From Porticoccaceae bacterium (GTDB taxonomy: Bacteria > Pseudomonadota > Gammaproteobacteria > Pseudomonadales > Porticoccaceae): a stretch of DNA of 41,327 nucleotides. Location of the stretch: contig JAQWGK010000023.1 in NCBI GenBank assembly GCA_029238255.1, positions 1 to 41,327 on the forward strand, given 5' to 3'. The notes beneath the pieces are model-generated. The model worked only from the letters and a program-made list of their open reading frames with translations, was not told where the DNA came from and did no database searches. Below, one piece after another: positions 1-8,416 of the stretch (positions are counted from its first letter, which is position 1; each line of letters opens with the position of its first letter). Both the position numbers and the translations under genes were made by a program.

Positions 1-830
1 TGGCTCTCCACCTCCAGACGACCAGACATACCGGCAAGGAACTTCAGCTGCGGGTTTTGCACCGTCGCCTCAACTCGATAGCTGCGGGTAACAGGATCGG
101 CCTGATGAGAGAGATAGGTAATTTTTCCATTTAACAGATCACCATTGACCAGCGTTACTCGGGCATCGCTGCCCAGAGAAACCTTACTGATTTCACTCTC
201 GGTGATAACTGCAGTTATTTTTAACGGATCTAGCTCAACGATCTGGGCACAGAGCTGGCCGGGCTGCACAAAGTCCCCTATCTCAACCGGACGACGTTCA
301 ATAATTCCATCAAACGGCGCTTTTATCGACAAGTTCTCAACATCCAAACCGCTGCGCTCAACGGTGACTCGCGCTGCCTCAAGTCGGGTTTTGGCTTGAG
401 CGATCGCCAACTCAGACTGATAACCGCTCTGCTTAAGCCGCAGGGCGCCGTCGTACTCGATCTTCGCCTGAGCCAGTGCCGCTGTGGCGTGCTGGATTCT
501 CTGGGCACGGTCTTCCGCATCAATTTTGCACAGCGTGTCACCGGCCACAACCTGGGCGCCCTCTTCCACAGGGACAGCGATAATTCGCCCCCCTACCTGA
601 GCTTTTACATTGACCACCCGGCTCGCCTCAGTCTTAGCTCGCAGGGATAATCTTGGGCTAAATTTCTCAACCTCTAACCAAGTCGCTTCGATAGCAGTTA
701 GATTCGAATCAACAGATTTTTCGGCATTGCCATCAGTTGTCGGAGAGAGAAATAAACCACTAAATAACCAGAGGAAAATAGCCGCAGCTAGAATTAGGGA
801 AACACGCACATTTCTATTCAAAGATACCAC
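1..830 (-). CDS. RND efflux periplasmic adaptor (HlyD/AcrA-type membrane fusion protein), 5' part only
   Basis: This frame stays open from about 830 to the left edge of the window, so only the N-terminal ~275 residues are present. The translation starts with a short basic stretch and one hydrophobic segment (residues ~5-25, signal anchor or signal peptide). A half lipoyl motif around VNVKAQVGGRI / PVEEGAQVVAGD follows, then an Ala/Gln/Glu-rich coiled-coil hairpin, the second lipoyl half (IKAPFDGIIERRPVEIGDFV) and the start of the beta-barrel domain. This is the order of RND membrane-fusion proteins, which link an inner-membrane pump to an outer-membrane channel. The permease should lie beyond the left edge. 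No ATG is in frame near the start. GTG at 830, TTG at 821 and GTG at 809 are the candidates, and 830 is chosen only because it is longest. The substrate cannot be inferred. Confidence 0.85.
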   Translation of the reverse strand, partial: MVSLNRNVRVSLILAAAIFLWLFSGLFLSPTTDGNAEKSVDSNLTAIEATWLEVEKFSPRLSLRAKTEASRVVNVKAQVGGRIIAVPVEEGAQVVAGDTLCKIDAEDRAQRIQHATAALAQAKIEYDGALRLKQSGYQSELAIAQAKTRLEAARVTVERSGLDVENLSIKAPFDGIIERRPVEIGDFVQPGQLCAQIVELDPLKITAVITESEISKVSLGSDARVTLVNGDLLNGKITYLSHQADPVTRSYRVEATVQNPQLKFLAGMSGRLEVES

Positions 831-1174
831 CCATTATTTATACTTTCACAATCGATTAGATACGATTTATTCATCAGCCTAGTTTACTTGCGCTAATCAT
901 TTAATGTTAGAACCAAAAATCTATCTGCAAACCAAAAAACCTCTTTCGCCCAATTAAAAGTAGTGCACTCGGTAAGGTTTTTCAGCTGAAACAGAACTTA
1001 TATTCTCTGGAAGTACTAGAGATTCTCGCCACTCAACTGTGATGCCAGTGGCAAAATATAACAGTAAAAGGCGCACTATTTGGCATTTTATAGCACTCAA
1101 CTTGAACTGGTAATTGCCATGATGACAATGGGATGACACAAAGCCTGTTAGATCGAAAAAAAGGACTAGGGACC
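831..1174. other. Divergent intergenic region, no gene recognised
   Basis: This spacer lies between the minus-strand RND adaptor and the plus-strand TonB-fusion gene, so it should carry two divergent promoters. It is AT-rich. A TATAAC hexamer at 1057-1062 and a TTGGCA at 1080-1085 are visible, but neither has a convincing partner at 16-18 bp. The only open frame (954-1139, minus, 61 codons) has no recognisable features. Confidence 0.4.
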
Positions 1175-2476
1175 ATGTTAGGGAAAAGGTTAAGGAAAAG
1201 GTTAGGGAAAATAGTTAAGCATAAGCTGGGTAAAGGATTTTTCAGTCAAGGACGCGCATACCTCACCGGCCTTACAATTCTGGGCATTTCGACGCTTTCC
1301 TCTGGCGTCAATGCCGAGCTTATTCTCAATGGCAGCACCATTTACTCAGACCTGGGTAAAGATCAATTTGTTGCGGCGCTGTATACCGAAACCGCCCATA
1401 ACAACCCGCAAGTTATCCAGACCATGGAGAGCGATAAGCGTATGGAAGTCCGTATGCTCAACAACTACTCCAAGCGTCGCTGGGTCAATCTGTGGATGCA
1501 GAGTATTTCAATCAACAATAGCCGTGAAAACTTCTCTGATTCGGCGGAAGAGTTGATTGCTCTGATGCAGGCTCCCAAATCCGCCCCTAAAAAAGGCGAT
1601 GTACTGGAGTATATTTTTTCACCCCAGCAGGGAACATCGATGCGCTTTAATGGCACCGAGTTAATCCCTGATCTATCTGGAGAAGTATTTGGCCTGTTGC
1701 TACGCACCTGGATTGGCGCCATCCCTCCCAGCACCAGCTTTAAAGAACAGATTCTGGGTAATCAGCGCAACAGGGAAGCGCGAAATCTGCTGGAAAGCCT
1801 TAGTCCGGATAAAGAGCGAGTGGCTCTGGCTGCATCCTGGATTGCTCCGCCACCAAAACCCCAACCAACAATAAAGCCTCAGCCAAAGCCAGCAGCTGTA
1901 ACAGCACCAGAAGTTATTGCCGCACAACCAACGTTACCGCCAATAGCCATAGAGGAACCCGCGCCAAAAACGATCTCCGAGGATAAAGTCGCTGAGGTAG
2001 AAAAACCCTCTGCAGATGAGGCCAAATTAGTAGCGGTTAAAGAAGTAACGGCCATGGAAGCGGGGGCTGAAGGTAAGGGTGAAAAAGAGACGACTCAAGA
2101 ACTGGCAGCCACTGAAAATACGGTCGCAGAACAATCAGCCGTTGATAAGGATGAAGAAGACATTGATTTCAATATTGCTGAAGCACTGGCACAGCGCGAC
2201 TACACACCGTTGGTAGTGCAAAAAATCTATCAGAATATCTCCTACCCGAGCCGGGCAGTGTCAAAAAATCAGCAGGGAACTGTTCGTGTTGCCGTACAAA
2301 TTGGCAGATCGGGTGAACTGCAAAGTATTCTGACCACTCAGGCGTCGAAATACAGCAGCCTTAACCGAGCCGCCCTAAAGGCGGTGGAAAAAGCGGCGCC
2401 ATTCCCCGAATTACCAGAGCAGATCAGCGCCGAATTCTTTGAATTAAGTATCCCCATCACCTTCCGACTGGAGTAA
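1175..2476 (+). CDS. Secreted chalcone isomerase-like domain fused to a TonB C-terminal domain
   Basis: The ~433-residue protein has a very basic N-terminus and a hydrophobic segment ending in SGVNA (likely signal peptide, cleavage near residue 47). A domain of about 170 residues follows that resembles the bacterial chalcone isomerase-like family (NGSTIYSDLGKDQF near its start, PQQGTSMRFNG and LLLRTWIGAIPPS near its end). A Pro/Lys/Glu-rich linker of ~110 residues comes next, then a TonB C-terminal fold (ISYPSRAVSKNQQGTVRVAV, SSLNRAALKAVEKAAPFPELP). Classical TonB keeps its N-terminal helix in the membrane. This one appears to be exported, so energy transduction through ExbBD is not obvious. 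The start at 1175 is preferred over 1133 because AAGGA lies 9 nt upstream. The gene stands alone. Its function is unknown. Confidence 0.75.
   Translation: MLGKRLRKRLGKIVKHKLGKGFFSQGRAYLTGLTILGISTLSSGVNAELILNGSTIYSDLGKDQFVAALYTETAHNNPQVIQTMESDKRMEVRMLNNYSKRRWVNLWMQSISINNSRENFSDSAEELIALMQAPKSAPKKGDVLEYIFSPQQGTSMRFNGTELIPDLSGEVFGLLLRTWIGAIPPSTSFKEQILGNQRNREARNLLESLSPDKERVALAASWIAPPPKPQPTIKPQPKPAAVTAPEVIAAQPTLPPIAIEEPAPKTISEDKVAEVEKPSADEAKLVAVKEVTAMEAGAEGKGEKETTQELAATENTVAEQSAVDKDEEDIDFNIAEALAQRDYTPLVVQKIYQNISYPSRAVSKNQQGTVRVAVQIGRSGELQSILTTQASKYSSLNRAALKAVEKAAPFPELPEQISAEFFELSIPITFRLE
1177..1212 (+). repeat. Three 12-bp tandem repeats in the signal-peptide coding region
   Basis: Three near-identical 12-bp units (GTTAGGGAAAAG, GTTAAGGAAAAG, GTTAGGGAAAAT) encode the basic tetrapeptides LGKR, LRKR and LGKI. 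They lengthen the positively charged n-region of the signal peptide. The unit length is a multiple of three, so copy-number changes would keep the frame. Confidence 0.85.
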
Positions 2477-2485
2477 CTAAAGCAT

Positions 2486-2511
2486 CGGGGTGCAGCCCAA
2501 ACTGCACCCCG
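2486..2511 (+). terminator. Hairpin after the TonB-fusion gene
   Basis: A perfect 10-bp GC-rich stem (CGGGGTGCAG / CTGCACCCCG) with a 6-nt loop begins 9 nt after the stop codon. No T-run follows, so it may be a weak terminator or a 3'-end stabilising hairpin. Confidence 0.5.
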
Positions 2512-2557
2512 ACCTCAAGTCGGCTGTCAGAGCCTAAATTTTTAATAGCACCCAGAC

Positions 2558-2586
2558 TGGTCAATTTTTCATCAAGTCGCTATAAT
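2558..2586 (+). promoter_or_regulatory. Candidate sigma-70 promoter of ppa
   Basis: TGGTCA (2558-2563, 4/6 match to -35) and a perfect TATAAT (2581-2586) are separated by 17 bp. The expected transcript start is near 2593, about 60 nt before the ppa start codon. Confidence 0.6.
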
Positions 2587-2654
2587 CCGCGCCACAAATT
2601 TACGATGCACTCTCTTGCACCAAATTCACTACAAACTCTGACGGATTTAAAATC

Positions 2655-3185
2655 ATGAGCTACAACGACATTCCGGCCGGTAAAGACCTGCCCAACGATA
2701 TTAATGTGATTATCGAAATTCCAGCCAATCACGATCCCATCAAATACGAAGTAGATAAAGACAGCGATGCTATTTTTGTTGACCGTTTTGTTGCTACGCC
2801 AATGTTCTACCCAGCCAACTACGGCTATGTACCCCAGACTCTGTCAGAAGACGGTGACCCACTGGACGTATTGGTAGTATCACCTTACCCAGTAGTGCCG
2901 GGCGCAGTTATTCGCAGCCGTGTTGTTGGCGTACTAAAGATGAGCGATGAGTCAGGTATCGATGCAAAGCTTCTCGCTGTTCCTCACACAAAGCTGACTA
3001 AAATCTATGACCACGTTCAAGAGATCGCTGATCTACCTGAACTGCTGCTCAACCAGATCGTTCACTACTTTGAAAACTACAAGGCTCTTGAGCCAGGTAA
3101 GTGGGTAAAAGTTGACGGTTGGGAAGATGCAGAATCTGCACGCGCTGAAGTTATCTCTTCTCGCGAGCGCTACCTGGCTGAGTAA
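2655..3185 (+). CDS. ppa: Inorganic pyrophosphatase, family I
   Basis: The enzyme hydrolyses pyrophosphate to two phosphates in the cytoplasm and pulls nucleic-acid, tRNA-charging and nucleotide-sugar synthesis forward. At 176 residues it has the normal length of the bacterial hexameric family I enzyme. The metal-binding signature DGDPLDVLV is at about residues 66-74, preceded by the conserved block [19 protein letters not shown]. The [22 protein letters not shown]-terminus is typical of gammaproteobacterial Ppa. It is a single-gene unit with a strong candidate promoter upstream and an intrinsic terminator at 3207-3237. Confidence 0.97.
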   Translation: MSYNDIPAGKDLPNDINVIIEIPANHDPIKYEVDKDSDAIFVDRFVATPMFYPANYGYVPQTLSEDGDPLDVLVVSPYPVVPGAVIRSRVVGVLKMSDESGIDAKLLAVPHTKLTKIYDHVQEIADLPELLLNQIVHYFENYKALEPGKWVKVDGWEDAESARAEVISSRERYLAE

Positions 3186-3206
3186 TATCCAGTTGGTAGT
3201 AAGAAT

Positions 3207-3237
3207 AAAAAAACCCAGCCTAGGCTGGGTTTTTTTA
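3207..3237. terminator. Bidirectional intrinsic terminator between ppa and rpoS
   Basis: The perfect palindrome AACCCAGCCTAGGCTGGGTT is flanked by an A-run on the left and a T-run on the right. It can therefore act as a rho-independent terminator for ppa (plus) and for the nlpD-rpoS transcripts (minus). Confidence 0.92.
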
Positions 3238-3294
3238 TAACTCCAATTTTTGATCATCTATGCAGCCTACAAATATAGGCATGCCTGTAAACAG

Positions 3295-4254
3295 CTAGGC
3301 CTCTTCGAGCTCTTCGAATAACACATCACCATTTAAACCATGCTTACGCAATACATCACGTAAACGTCGCAGGGCATCGACCTGAATCTGCCGCACCCGC
3401 TCACGGGTTAAACCGATTTCCAGACCAACCTGCTCAAGGGTCTCTTCCTGATGATGTAACAACCCAAAACGCCTAACTAGCACTTCCCGCTGCTTCTCTG
3501 GAAGCTGAGCCAACCATTCGTTGAGCGCCGACGACAGGTCTTCACCCTCTATTTGCAGCTCCGGACTGAACGAGCCACCGGCAGAAATTGTCTCGACCAG
3601 ACTTTTCTCATTCTCTGCAACCGGAATATCAATGGATGAAATTCGCTCACTGAGGCTGAGAATCTTCAAGACATCGGCAACTGGCTTGTCGACTTCCTCG
3701 GCAATTTCTTCAGGTGTGGGTGTGTGGTCGAGACGCTGAGCCAACTTTCGCGAGGCTCGAACATAGACATTGAGTTCCTTGACCACATGGACTGGCAAAC
3801 GAATAGTACGGGTTTGATTCATCAAGGCCCGCTCAATGGTCTGCCGGATCCACCAGGTGGCGTAAGTCGAGAAACGGTAACCCAGTTCAGGGTCAAATTT
3901 CTCTACGGCTCGCATTAATCCGATATTGCCCTCTTCAATTAAATCGAGCAATTCGAGTCCACGATTAACATAGCGACGGGCGATTTTAACCACTAATCGC
4001 AGGTTGCTTTCAATCATTCGCTTTCTTGCTGATTCATCGCCCTTGAGAAATTTTCGGGCATAGAAGACTTCTTCTTTGGCCGTCAATAACGGCGCGTAAC
4101 CAATTTCTTTGAGATATAAACTGGTTGCATCAATAACTTGATGGCTGATTTCCGACGTGTCAGGTTGACTGTCGGTTGTTCCTACTTGCTGCTCAGCAGC
4201 TAACGCTTGATCCCTCACGTTTGCATCCCCTTTGCATGTTTCTCCATGTTCCAA
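3295..4254 (-). CDS. rpoS: RNA polymerase sigma factor RpoS (sigma-38)
   Basis: This is the general stress / stationary-phase sigma factor. The 319 residues show sigma-70 region 1.2 ([21 protein letters not shown]), regions 2.1-2.4 ([52 protein letters not shown]), region 3 ([14 protein letters not shown]) and region 4 with its helix-turn-helix ([22 protein letters not shown]). RpoS-type rather than RpoD-type is supported by length, the short N-terminus and the position directly after nlpD. As elsewhere, its main promoter may lie inside nlpD. The 116-bp gap after nlpD is AT-rich and could hold a leader for post-transcriptional control. Confidence 0.97.
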   Translation of the reverse strand: MEHGETCKGDANVRDQALAAEQQVGTTDSQPDTSEISHQVIDATSLYLKEIGYAPLLTAKEEVFYARKFLKGDESARKRMIESNLRLVVKIARRYVNRGLELLDLIEEGNIGLMRAVEKFDPELGYRFSTYATWWIRQTIERALMNQTRTIRLPVHVVKELNVYVRASRKLAQRLDHTPTPEEIAEEVDKPVADVLKILSLSERISSIDIPVAENEKSLVETISAGGSFSPELQIEGEDLSSALNEWLAQLPEKQREVLVRRFGLLHHQEETLEQVGLEIGLTRERVRQIQVDALRRLRDVLRKHGLNGDVLFEELEEA

Positions 4255-4370
4255 ATCACCAATCTAGTGACCTATTCTGGAACAGTACCTCTTCCTTTTT
4301 TACATCTACTTCTACAACTTGGTACCAATACTACACCGATTAATCAAATTTATATAATTTTTATTCGCAT

Positions 4371-5147
4371 TTATTTCAAATAAGCTGCTGGGTTAACCGG
4401 ATAACCATCTTTACGTATCTCAAAATGGAGCGTCCCATTGGCCCCCAAACGGGAAATAATCTCCATCTGCTTAACCCTCTGACCCTCTTTAACCATAATT
4501 TGCTGATTATGGGCATAGGCACTTAACAGAATTTCACTGTGCTTGATAATAACCAGCTTGCCATAGCCGCGTAATCCCTCACCGGAGTAGACCACCACAC
4601 CGGGTCCAGCAGAGCGCACCGCAGAGCGGCTAACCGCTTTGATTTTAATCCCTTTGCGCAGATCTTTGGGGTTGTAGGACTCCACTACCTTGCCTTTAAC
4701 CGGCCACTGCCACTGCCAATTGGTTGCAAAATTCACTGTTGGGGACCTGGCCACTGAAGTGGTTTTTGGGGCTCTTTTCGGTGCTTGAACCGTGGCCTGG
4801 GGATTAGTCACAGCAGCGGTTTTAGTCTTTGTGACAACTGTATCAACGGATTTAGCCGAGCTCTTGCTGATCTTGCTGGTATCCAGTGACAGCATCTGCC
4901 CGCGACTGATAGTAAAGGGAGCTCTTATGCCATTGGCACGGGCTAATTTGCGAAAATCCAGATCGTAGCGCCAGGCGATGGAATAGAGTGTTTCACCCGA
5001 CTCAACCTGATGCACCATAATGAGTTTTGAAGGTGGCTGGGCACGACTGCTAACCGGCGCTGGATGATTATTGCTGTACGAGCTACAGCCAGTGATAACC
5101 AGAGTTATCAATACAGGCAATAGTGTCGAAGAATCTAGTCGCAACAA
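4371..5147 (-). CDS. nlpD: NlpD-like lipoprotein, LysM plus degenerate LytM/M23 domain
   Basis: NlpD-type proteins are outer-membrane lipoproteins that activate cell-wall amidases at the division site. A lipobox (LVITGC|SS) follows one hydrophobic segment. A LysM domain follows (HQVESGETLYSIAWRYDLDF ... RGQMLSL), then a Lys/Thr/Ala-rich linker and a C-terminal M23-like domain. That domain lacks the usual zinc-ligand histidine/aspartate near its start (NPKDLRKGIKI instead), as in non-catalytic amidase activators. I place the start at a TTG (5147) because AGGTGGA sits 5 nt upstream. The longer ATG frame from 5192 would overlap the preceding gene by 35 bp. It lies next to rpoS as in most gammaproteobacteria. 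Confidence 0.9.
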   Translation of the reverse strand: MLRLDSSTLLPVLITLVITGCSSYSNNHPAPVSSRAQPPSKLIMVHQVESGETLYSIAWRYDLDFRKLARANGIRAPFTISRGQMLSLDTSKISKSSAKSVDTVVTKTKTAAVTNPQATVQAPKRAPKTTSVARSPTVNFATNWQWQWPVKGKVVESYNPKDLRKGIKIKAVSRSAVRSAGPGVVVYSGEGLRGYGKLVIIKHSEILLSAYAHNQQIMVKEGQRVKQMEIISRLGANGTLHFEIRKDGYPVNPAAYLK

Positions 5148-5157
5148 TTTAGTCCAC

Positions 5158-6099
5158 CTAGAGAGGTTTATCCTGATAGCGAGAACCAACATATTCTAAA
5201 CCGAGCACCAAAATCAAGCCAAACAGCATGGCTGACACACCCAGTAAAGTCTGTGGATCGCCGCCTGTCAGTTGGAAATATTCACTGGGCCAGAGATTTT
5301 GCGATGACAGCACAAGAGTCTTACCTGAATGGCTAGTCATGGAATCGAGCACCTGTTTCCAGGGCCAGATAATATTGAGACTGCCAACCAGAAAACCGCA
5401 CATGGTCGCTATAACGGTGGCCTCATAATGAGCTAGCAACCAGGACAGCAGACGGCTGAAAAACATCAACCCGAGAATTCCACCGAGCCCGAAGACCATT
5501 AGAATATCAATCTGAAAACCGGCAATTGCCCCTATAAATACAGGGTATAGGCCTAATAGAACTAAAATAAATGAACCGGATATGCCGGGCAAGATCATTG
5601 CGCAGAGGGCAATGCTACCGGCAAAAAACATCGTTAAATGAGTACCCTCTAACTGCACTGCCGGTGCCACCGAGATAGCCCATGCAGCGGCTATACCCAA
5701 CACAAACATCAGCCCATCACGCCAGTGGGTAAAGGGGTGCTGACGCAGCAGATAAATCACCGAACCGGCAATCAGCCCGACGAAGAAAGACCACAGCGGC
5801 AGTGGGTGTTCGGCGAGTAAAAACTGCATAACCATTGCCAGTGAGAACAAACTGGTGAGAATTCCACTGAGAAGTACGGCGAGGAAGTTACCGTTAATAT
5901 GGCGCCAGGCAGCGGCCAGTCCCTTTGATCTCAGGACTCTTAAAGCCTCTATATTTAGGGATTTAATCGTGTCGATAAGTTCTATATAGATACCGCTGAC
6001 AAAGGCAATCGTGCCTCCGGATACACCGGGAACTACATCTGCCGCGCCCATGGCGATGCCCTTGAGAAAAAGTAGTAAATTCTGACTAAGGCTGCGCAT
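5158..6099 (-). CDS. popT: DUF368 polyprenyl-phosphate transporter (PopT-like)
   Basis: This 313-residue polytopic inner-membrane protein carries the two internally repeated DUF368 signatures: GIAMGAADVVPGVSGGTIAF near residues 14-33 and ALCAMILPGISGSFILVLLG in the middle. DUF368 proteins were recently shown to recycle undecaprenyl phosphate across the inner membrane, supplying cell-wall and surface-polysaccharide synthesis. The ATG is preceded by CGGAG at 5 nt. The gene sits between pcm and nlpD, where I would expect no gene in E. coli or Pseudomonas. That context joins lipid-carrier recycling with an amidase activator. The function is inferred from the family only. Confidence 0.85.
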   Translation of the reverse strand: MRSLSQNLLLFLKGIAMGAADVVPGVSGGTIAFVSGIYIELIDTIKSLNIEALRVLRSKGLAAAWRHINGNFLAVLLSGILTSLFSLAMVMQFLLAEHPLPLWSFFVGLIAGSVIYLLRQHPFTHWRDGLMFVLGIAAAWAISVAPAVQLEGTHLTMFFAGSIALCAMILPGISGSFILVLLGLYPVFIGAIAGFQIDILMVFGLGGILGLMFFSRLLSWLLAHYEATVIATMCGFLVGSLNIIWPWKQVLDSMTSHSGKTLVLSSQNLWPSEYFQLTGGDPQTLLGVSAMLFGLILVLGLEYVGSRYQDKPL

Positions 6100-6147
6100 G
6101 GTAACTCCGGAAATTATCGCTTTAGCTATTAATTGAGCTTCTTGATA

Positions 6148-6819
6148 CTAGCGTGACAGTCCGCCAAGCAGTGGCACAAATTTAACCCGCTCGACTATCT
6201 CTTCTTCAAACTCGGAACTGCTACCCACTCTGCGCAGGACGCGTAGGTCCTGAACATCGCCAACCCCTACCGGAATCACCAGAATGCCATTGGGTGCCAA
6301 CTGATGGAGTAATTCGTCGGGCACTGCCTGTGGCGCGGCGGTGGTAATAATTCCATTGTAGGGCGCATGTTTCTGCCAACCAAAACTGCCATCGGAGAGT
6401 TCGGCGGTAATATTGCGCAGACCCAGTTTGCGAAAACGCTCTTTGGCCTTGACCAAAAGCGGTTCAATACGCTCTACGGAGTAAACTCGATTAACTAGCT
6501 GAGCCAGTATGGTTGCCTGAAAACCGGATCCGGTACCAATTTCAAGAACCTTATCCAGCGGCCCTTCAGCCAATAATATCTCGGTCATTCTGGCGACTAT
6601 ATAGGGCTGTGACAGGGTTTGAGAAAAGCCAATAGGCAGCGCTGTATCTTCATAGGCGCGGTGAGAGAGTGCTTCATCGAGAAAGATATGGCGCGGTGTC
6701 ACTCGAAATACATCAAGGATTCGCTGATTGCTGATGCCCTGATCTTTTAAACGCTGAATCAGCCGCTCTCGCGTACGCTGCGATGTCATACCAATGCCAG
6801 CTAATTCACTTGAGTTCAC
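6148..6819 (-). CDS. pcm: Protein-L-isoaspartate O-methyltransferase
   Basis: The enzyme uses S-adenosylmethionine to methylate L-isoaspartyl residues and so starts repair of aged proteins. The 223 residues have the family hallmarks: [33 protein letters not shown], the SAM-binding [18 protein letters not shown] motif I and [10 protein letters not shown]. The start is a GTG at 6819 with GAGG 7 nt upstream. It lies upstream of popT-nlpD-rpoS as in the conserved stress block, but surE, its usual partner, is not between it and truD. The 18-aa-longer N-terminus with an internal Met at residue 11 leaves some doubt on the exact start. Confidence 0.95.
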   Translation of the reverse strand: MNSSELAGIGMTSQRTRERLIQRLKDQGISNQRILDVFRVTPRHIFLDEALSHRAYEDTALPIGFSQTLSQPYIVARMTEILLAEGPLDKVLEIGTGSGFQATILAQLVNRVYSVERIEPLLVKAKERFRKLGLRNITAELSDGSFGWQKHAPYNGIITTAAPQAVPDELLHQLAPNGILVIPVGVGDVQDLRVLRRVGSSSEFEEEIVERVKFVPLLGGLSR

Positions 6820-6944
6820 TCAATATCCTCTATTTATAAGCCTGCTTGACCAAAGCCGGAAATACACAGACCCATGCAGTTTAAAATTATTCTTTTAATA
6901 CAAGACTTTCATGAAAAGCCTTTAGCTACAAGCCGCTTAATATA

Positions 6945-7925
6945 TCACAGGGCATGAATCTGAGGGCGGAATAATTCAGCCATTTCGCGCAACACCACAG
7001 TCGCATAGCCGCCTCCCGTCAAACCAAAACATATCTCCAACTGATCTTCTGCCAATCGTTTCCAGACTAAATCGGCCGGAACCAATACCGTGGCGCGACG
7101 CTCCTGTTTAAGGCCTGCGTGCTCAAGGGCATAACACCAGTCCTGCCACTCTGCCAATATAGCCTGCTCCAGATCTGCCAACTCACCACCAGCGGCTGAT
7201 CGCCCCCGCCCCCAGAGTGGCGCGCAGGGCTGCTTTTCGAATTCCATTGGCGCGGACCAGTTATCTTGTCGAATACGTTCAGCTAACACCAGATTAAATA
7301 ACCAGGAGCGCGCCGCAGACAAAATCATTCCGGTACCGCGACGATTGCCCTTGAGTTGATCGCGCTCAATCAATGTCTGCGCCTGAACCAGATTGCCGGC
7401 GCTATGACCAAAGCGCTGCTCGCCAAAATAATTGGGAACGCCTTTTTGGGCTATGGTTTCAAGCCGAGTCTCAATCTCCGGAAATTGCTCTTTAAGGGCG
7501 GAAAACTCTCTGAGGACCAACCGAAATTGATTGCCACTATGCATACCGCGACGCAGTTTTTTATTGTGGCGGGCCATGGCAAGTATTTCAAAATCATCGT
7601 GCAATAGCTGATCAGGATTTAGTTCACGACCGGGCAGGTAGAGGCTAAACCACTGAGTGGTGACCGCAAAACGATCCTTAAGACCACAGAAGCTGACATC
7701 ATTGCGCTTAATTCCAGCCAACTGGGAGAGCAATCCGGCAACCCATTGCGTGTTCTGGTCGCGCTTTTTGATATGCAAGAACAGGTGCTCCCCTTCACCG
7801 CTGGGCTCAAAACCTAAAACTTCATCGACCACAAAATCTTCTGGCTGACTGCGATAAACAGCCCGTCCAAACGACTCTGGAAACAGTCGCGGTAGACTCT
7901 GAAATTCAAATTCTTGAGGTTTAAT
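6945..7925 (-). CDS. truD: tRNA pseudouridine(13) synthase TruD, probable AUU start
   Basis: TruD isomerises U13 of tRNA-Glu and related tRNAs. The catalytic motif GLKDRFAVTTQWFSLYLPG (Asp nucleophile), NYFGEQRFG and the C-terminal GLTGGGYATVVLREM are present. The first ordinary start codon is a GTG at 7832, but it would begin inside the conserved motif RSQPEDFVVDEVLGFEPSGEGEHL and remove ~30 essential residues. The frame stays open upstream with good TruD-like sequence (EFQSLPRLFPESFGRAVYRS) and no ATG, GTG or TTG. An ATT at 7925, 17 bp after the ispF stop, gives 326 residues and an N-terminus of family length (about 28 residues before DF in relatives, 30 here). AUU is known as a rare start (infC, pcnB). 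A CTG (Leu of RLFPES) is the alternative. Confidence 0.85.
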   Translation of the reverse strand: MKPQEFEFQSLPRLFPESFGRAVYRSQPEDFVVDEVLGFEPSGEGEHLFLHIKKRDQNTQWVAGLLSQLAGIKRNDVSFCGLKDRFAVTTQWFSLYLPGRELNPDQLLHDDFEILAMARHNKKLRRGMHSGNQFRLVLREFSALKEQFPEIETRLETIAQKGVPNYFGEQRFGHSAGNLVQAQTLIERDQLKGNRRGTGMILSAARSWLFNLVLAERIRQDNWSAPMEFEKQPCAPLWGRGRSAAGGELADLEQAILAEWQDWCYALEHAGLKQERRATVLVPADLVWKRLAEDQLEICFGLTGGGYATVVLREMAELFRPQIHAL

Positions 7926-7942
7926 AGGATCGGTCCGAGAGC

Positions 7943-8416
7943 TTATTTTGCGTTCAGGAGAACCACTGCATGGCAGGCAATACCTTCCTTGCGGCCGGTG
8001 AAACCGAGCTTTTCGGTGGTAGTGGCTTTAATATTAAGCTGATCTAGCTGGCAGTGAATATCAGCACAGAGATTACTGCGCATAGCCGCCAGATGAGGCA
8101 ACATTTTCGGCTGTTCAGCCACTATCGTGATATCTGCATTGCCGAGCTGATAGCCCTTATCATTCATCATCTGGACAACGGCTGTCAGCAGCTGTCGACT
8201 ATCGGCCCCTTTCCACTGCTGGTCGGTATCGGGAAAATGCTGGCCAATATCGCCCAGCGCCAATGCACCGAGAATAGCGTCAATTAAGGCATGGATTAAT
8301 ACATCGCCATCGGAGTGAGCGATAAAACTCTGATGATAGGGAATAGATACCCCACCCAGTATCAGCTTGTCACCGTCGCCAAATGCATGAACATCGTAGC
8401 CATGGCCTATGCGCAT
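7943..8416 (-). CDS. ispF: 2-C-methyl-D-erythritol 2,4-cyclodiphosphate synthase
   Basis: This is the fifth step of the MEP isoprenoid pathway, converting CDP-ME 2-phosphate to the cyclodiphosphate with loss of CMP. The 157 residues start with [12 protein letters not shown], giving the metal ligands Asp8 and His10. The signature [20 protein letters not shown] includes the third metal-ligand His, and [17 protein letters not shown] binds the cytidine. It overlaps ispD by 10 bp, so the two are probably translationally coupled. Together with dispensed outer genes they form the conserved ftsB-ispD-ispF-truD run. Confidence 0.97.
   Translation of the reverse strand: MRIGHGYDVHAFGDGDKLILGGVSIPYHQSFIAHSDGDVLIHALIDAILGALALGDIGQHFPDTDQQWKGADSRQLLTAVVQMMNDKGYQLGNADITIVAEQPKMLPHLAAMRSNLCADIHCQLDQLNIKATTTEKLGFTGRKEGIACHAVVLLNAK

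Noticed and set aside
954-1139. 61-codon frame on the minus strand upstream of the TonB-fusion gene
   Set aside because: No ribosome-binding site, no family features and no helpful context; likely chance in an AT-rich spacer.
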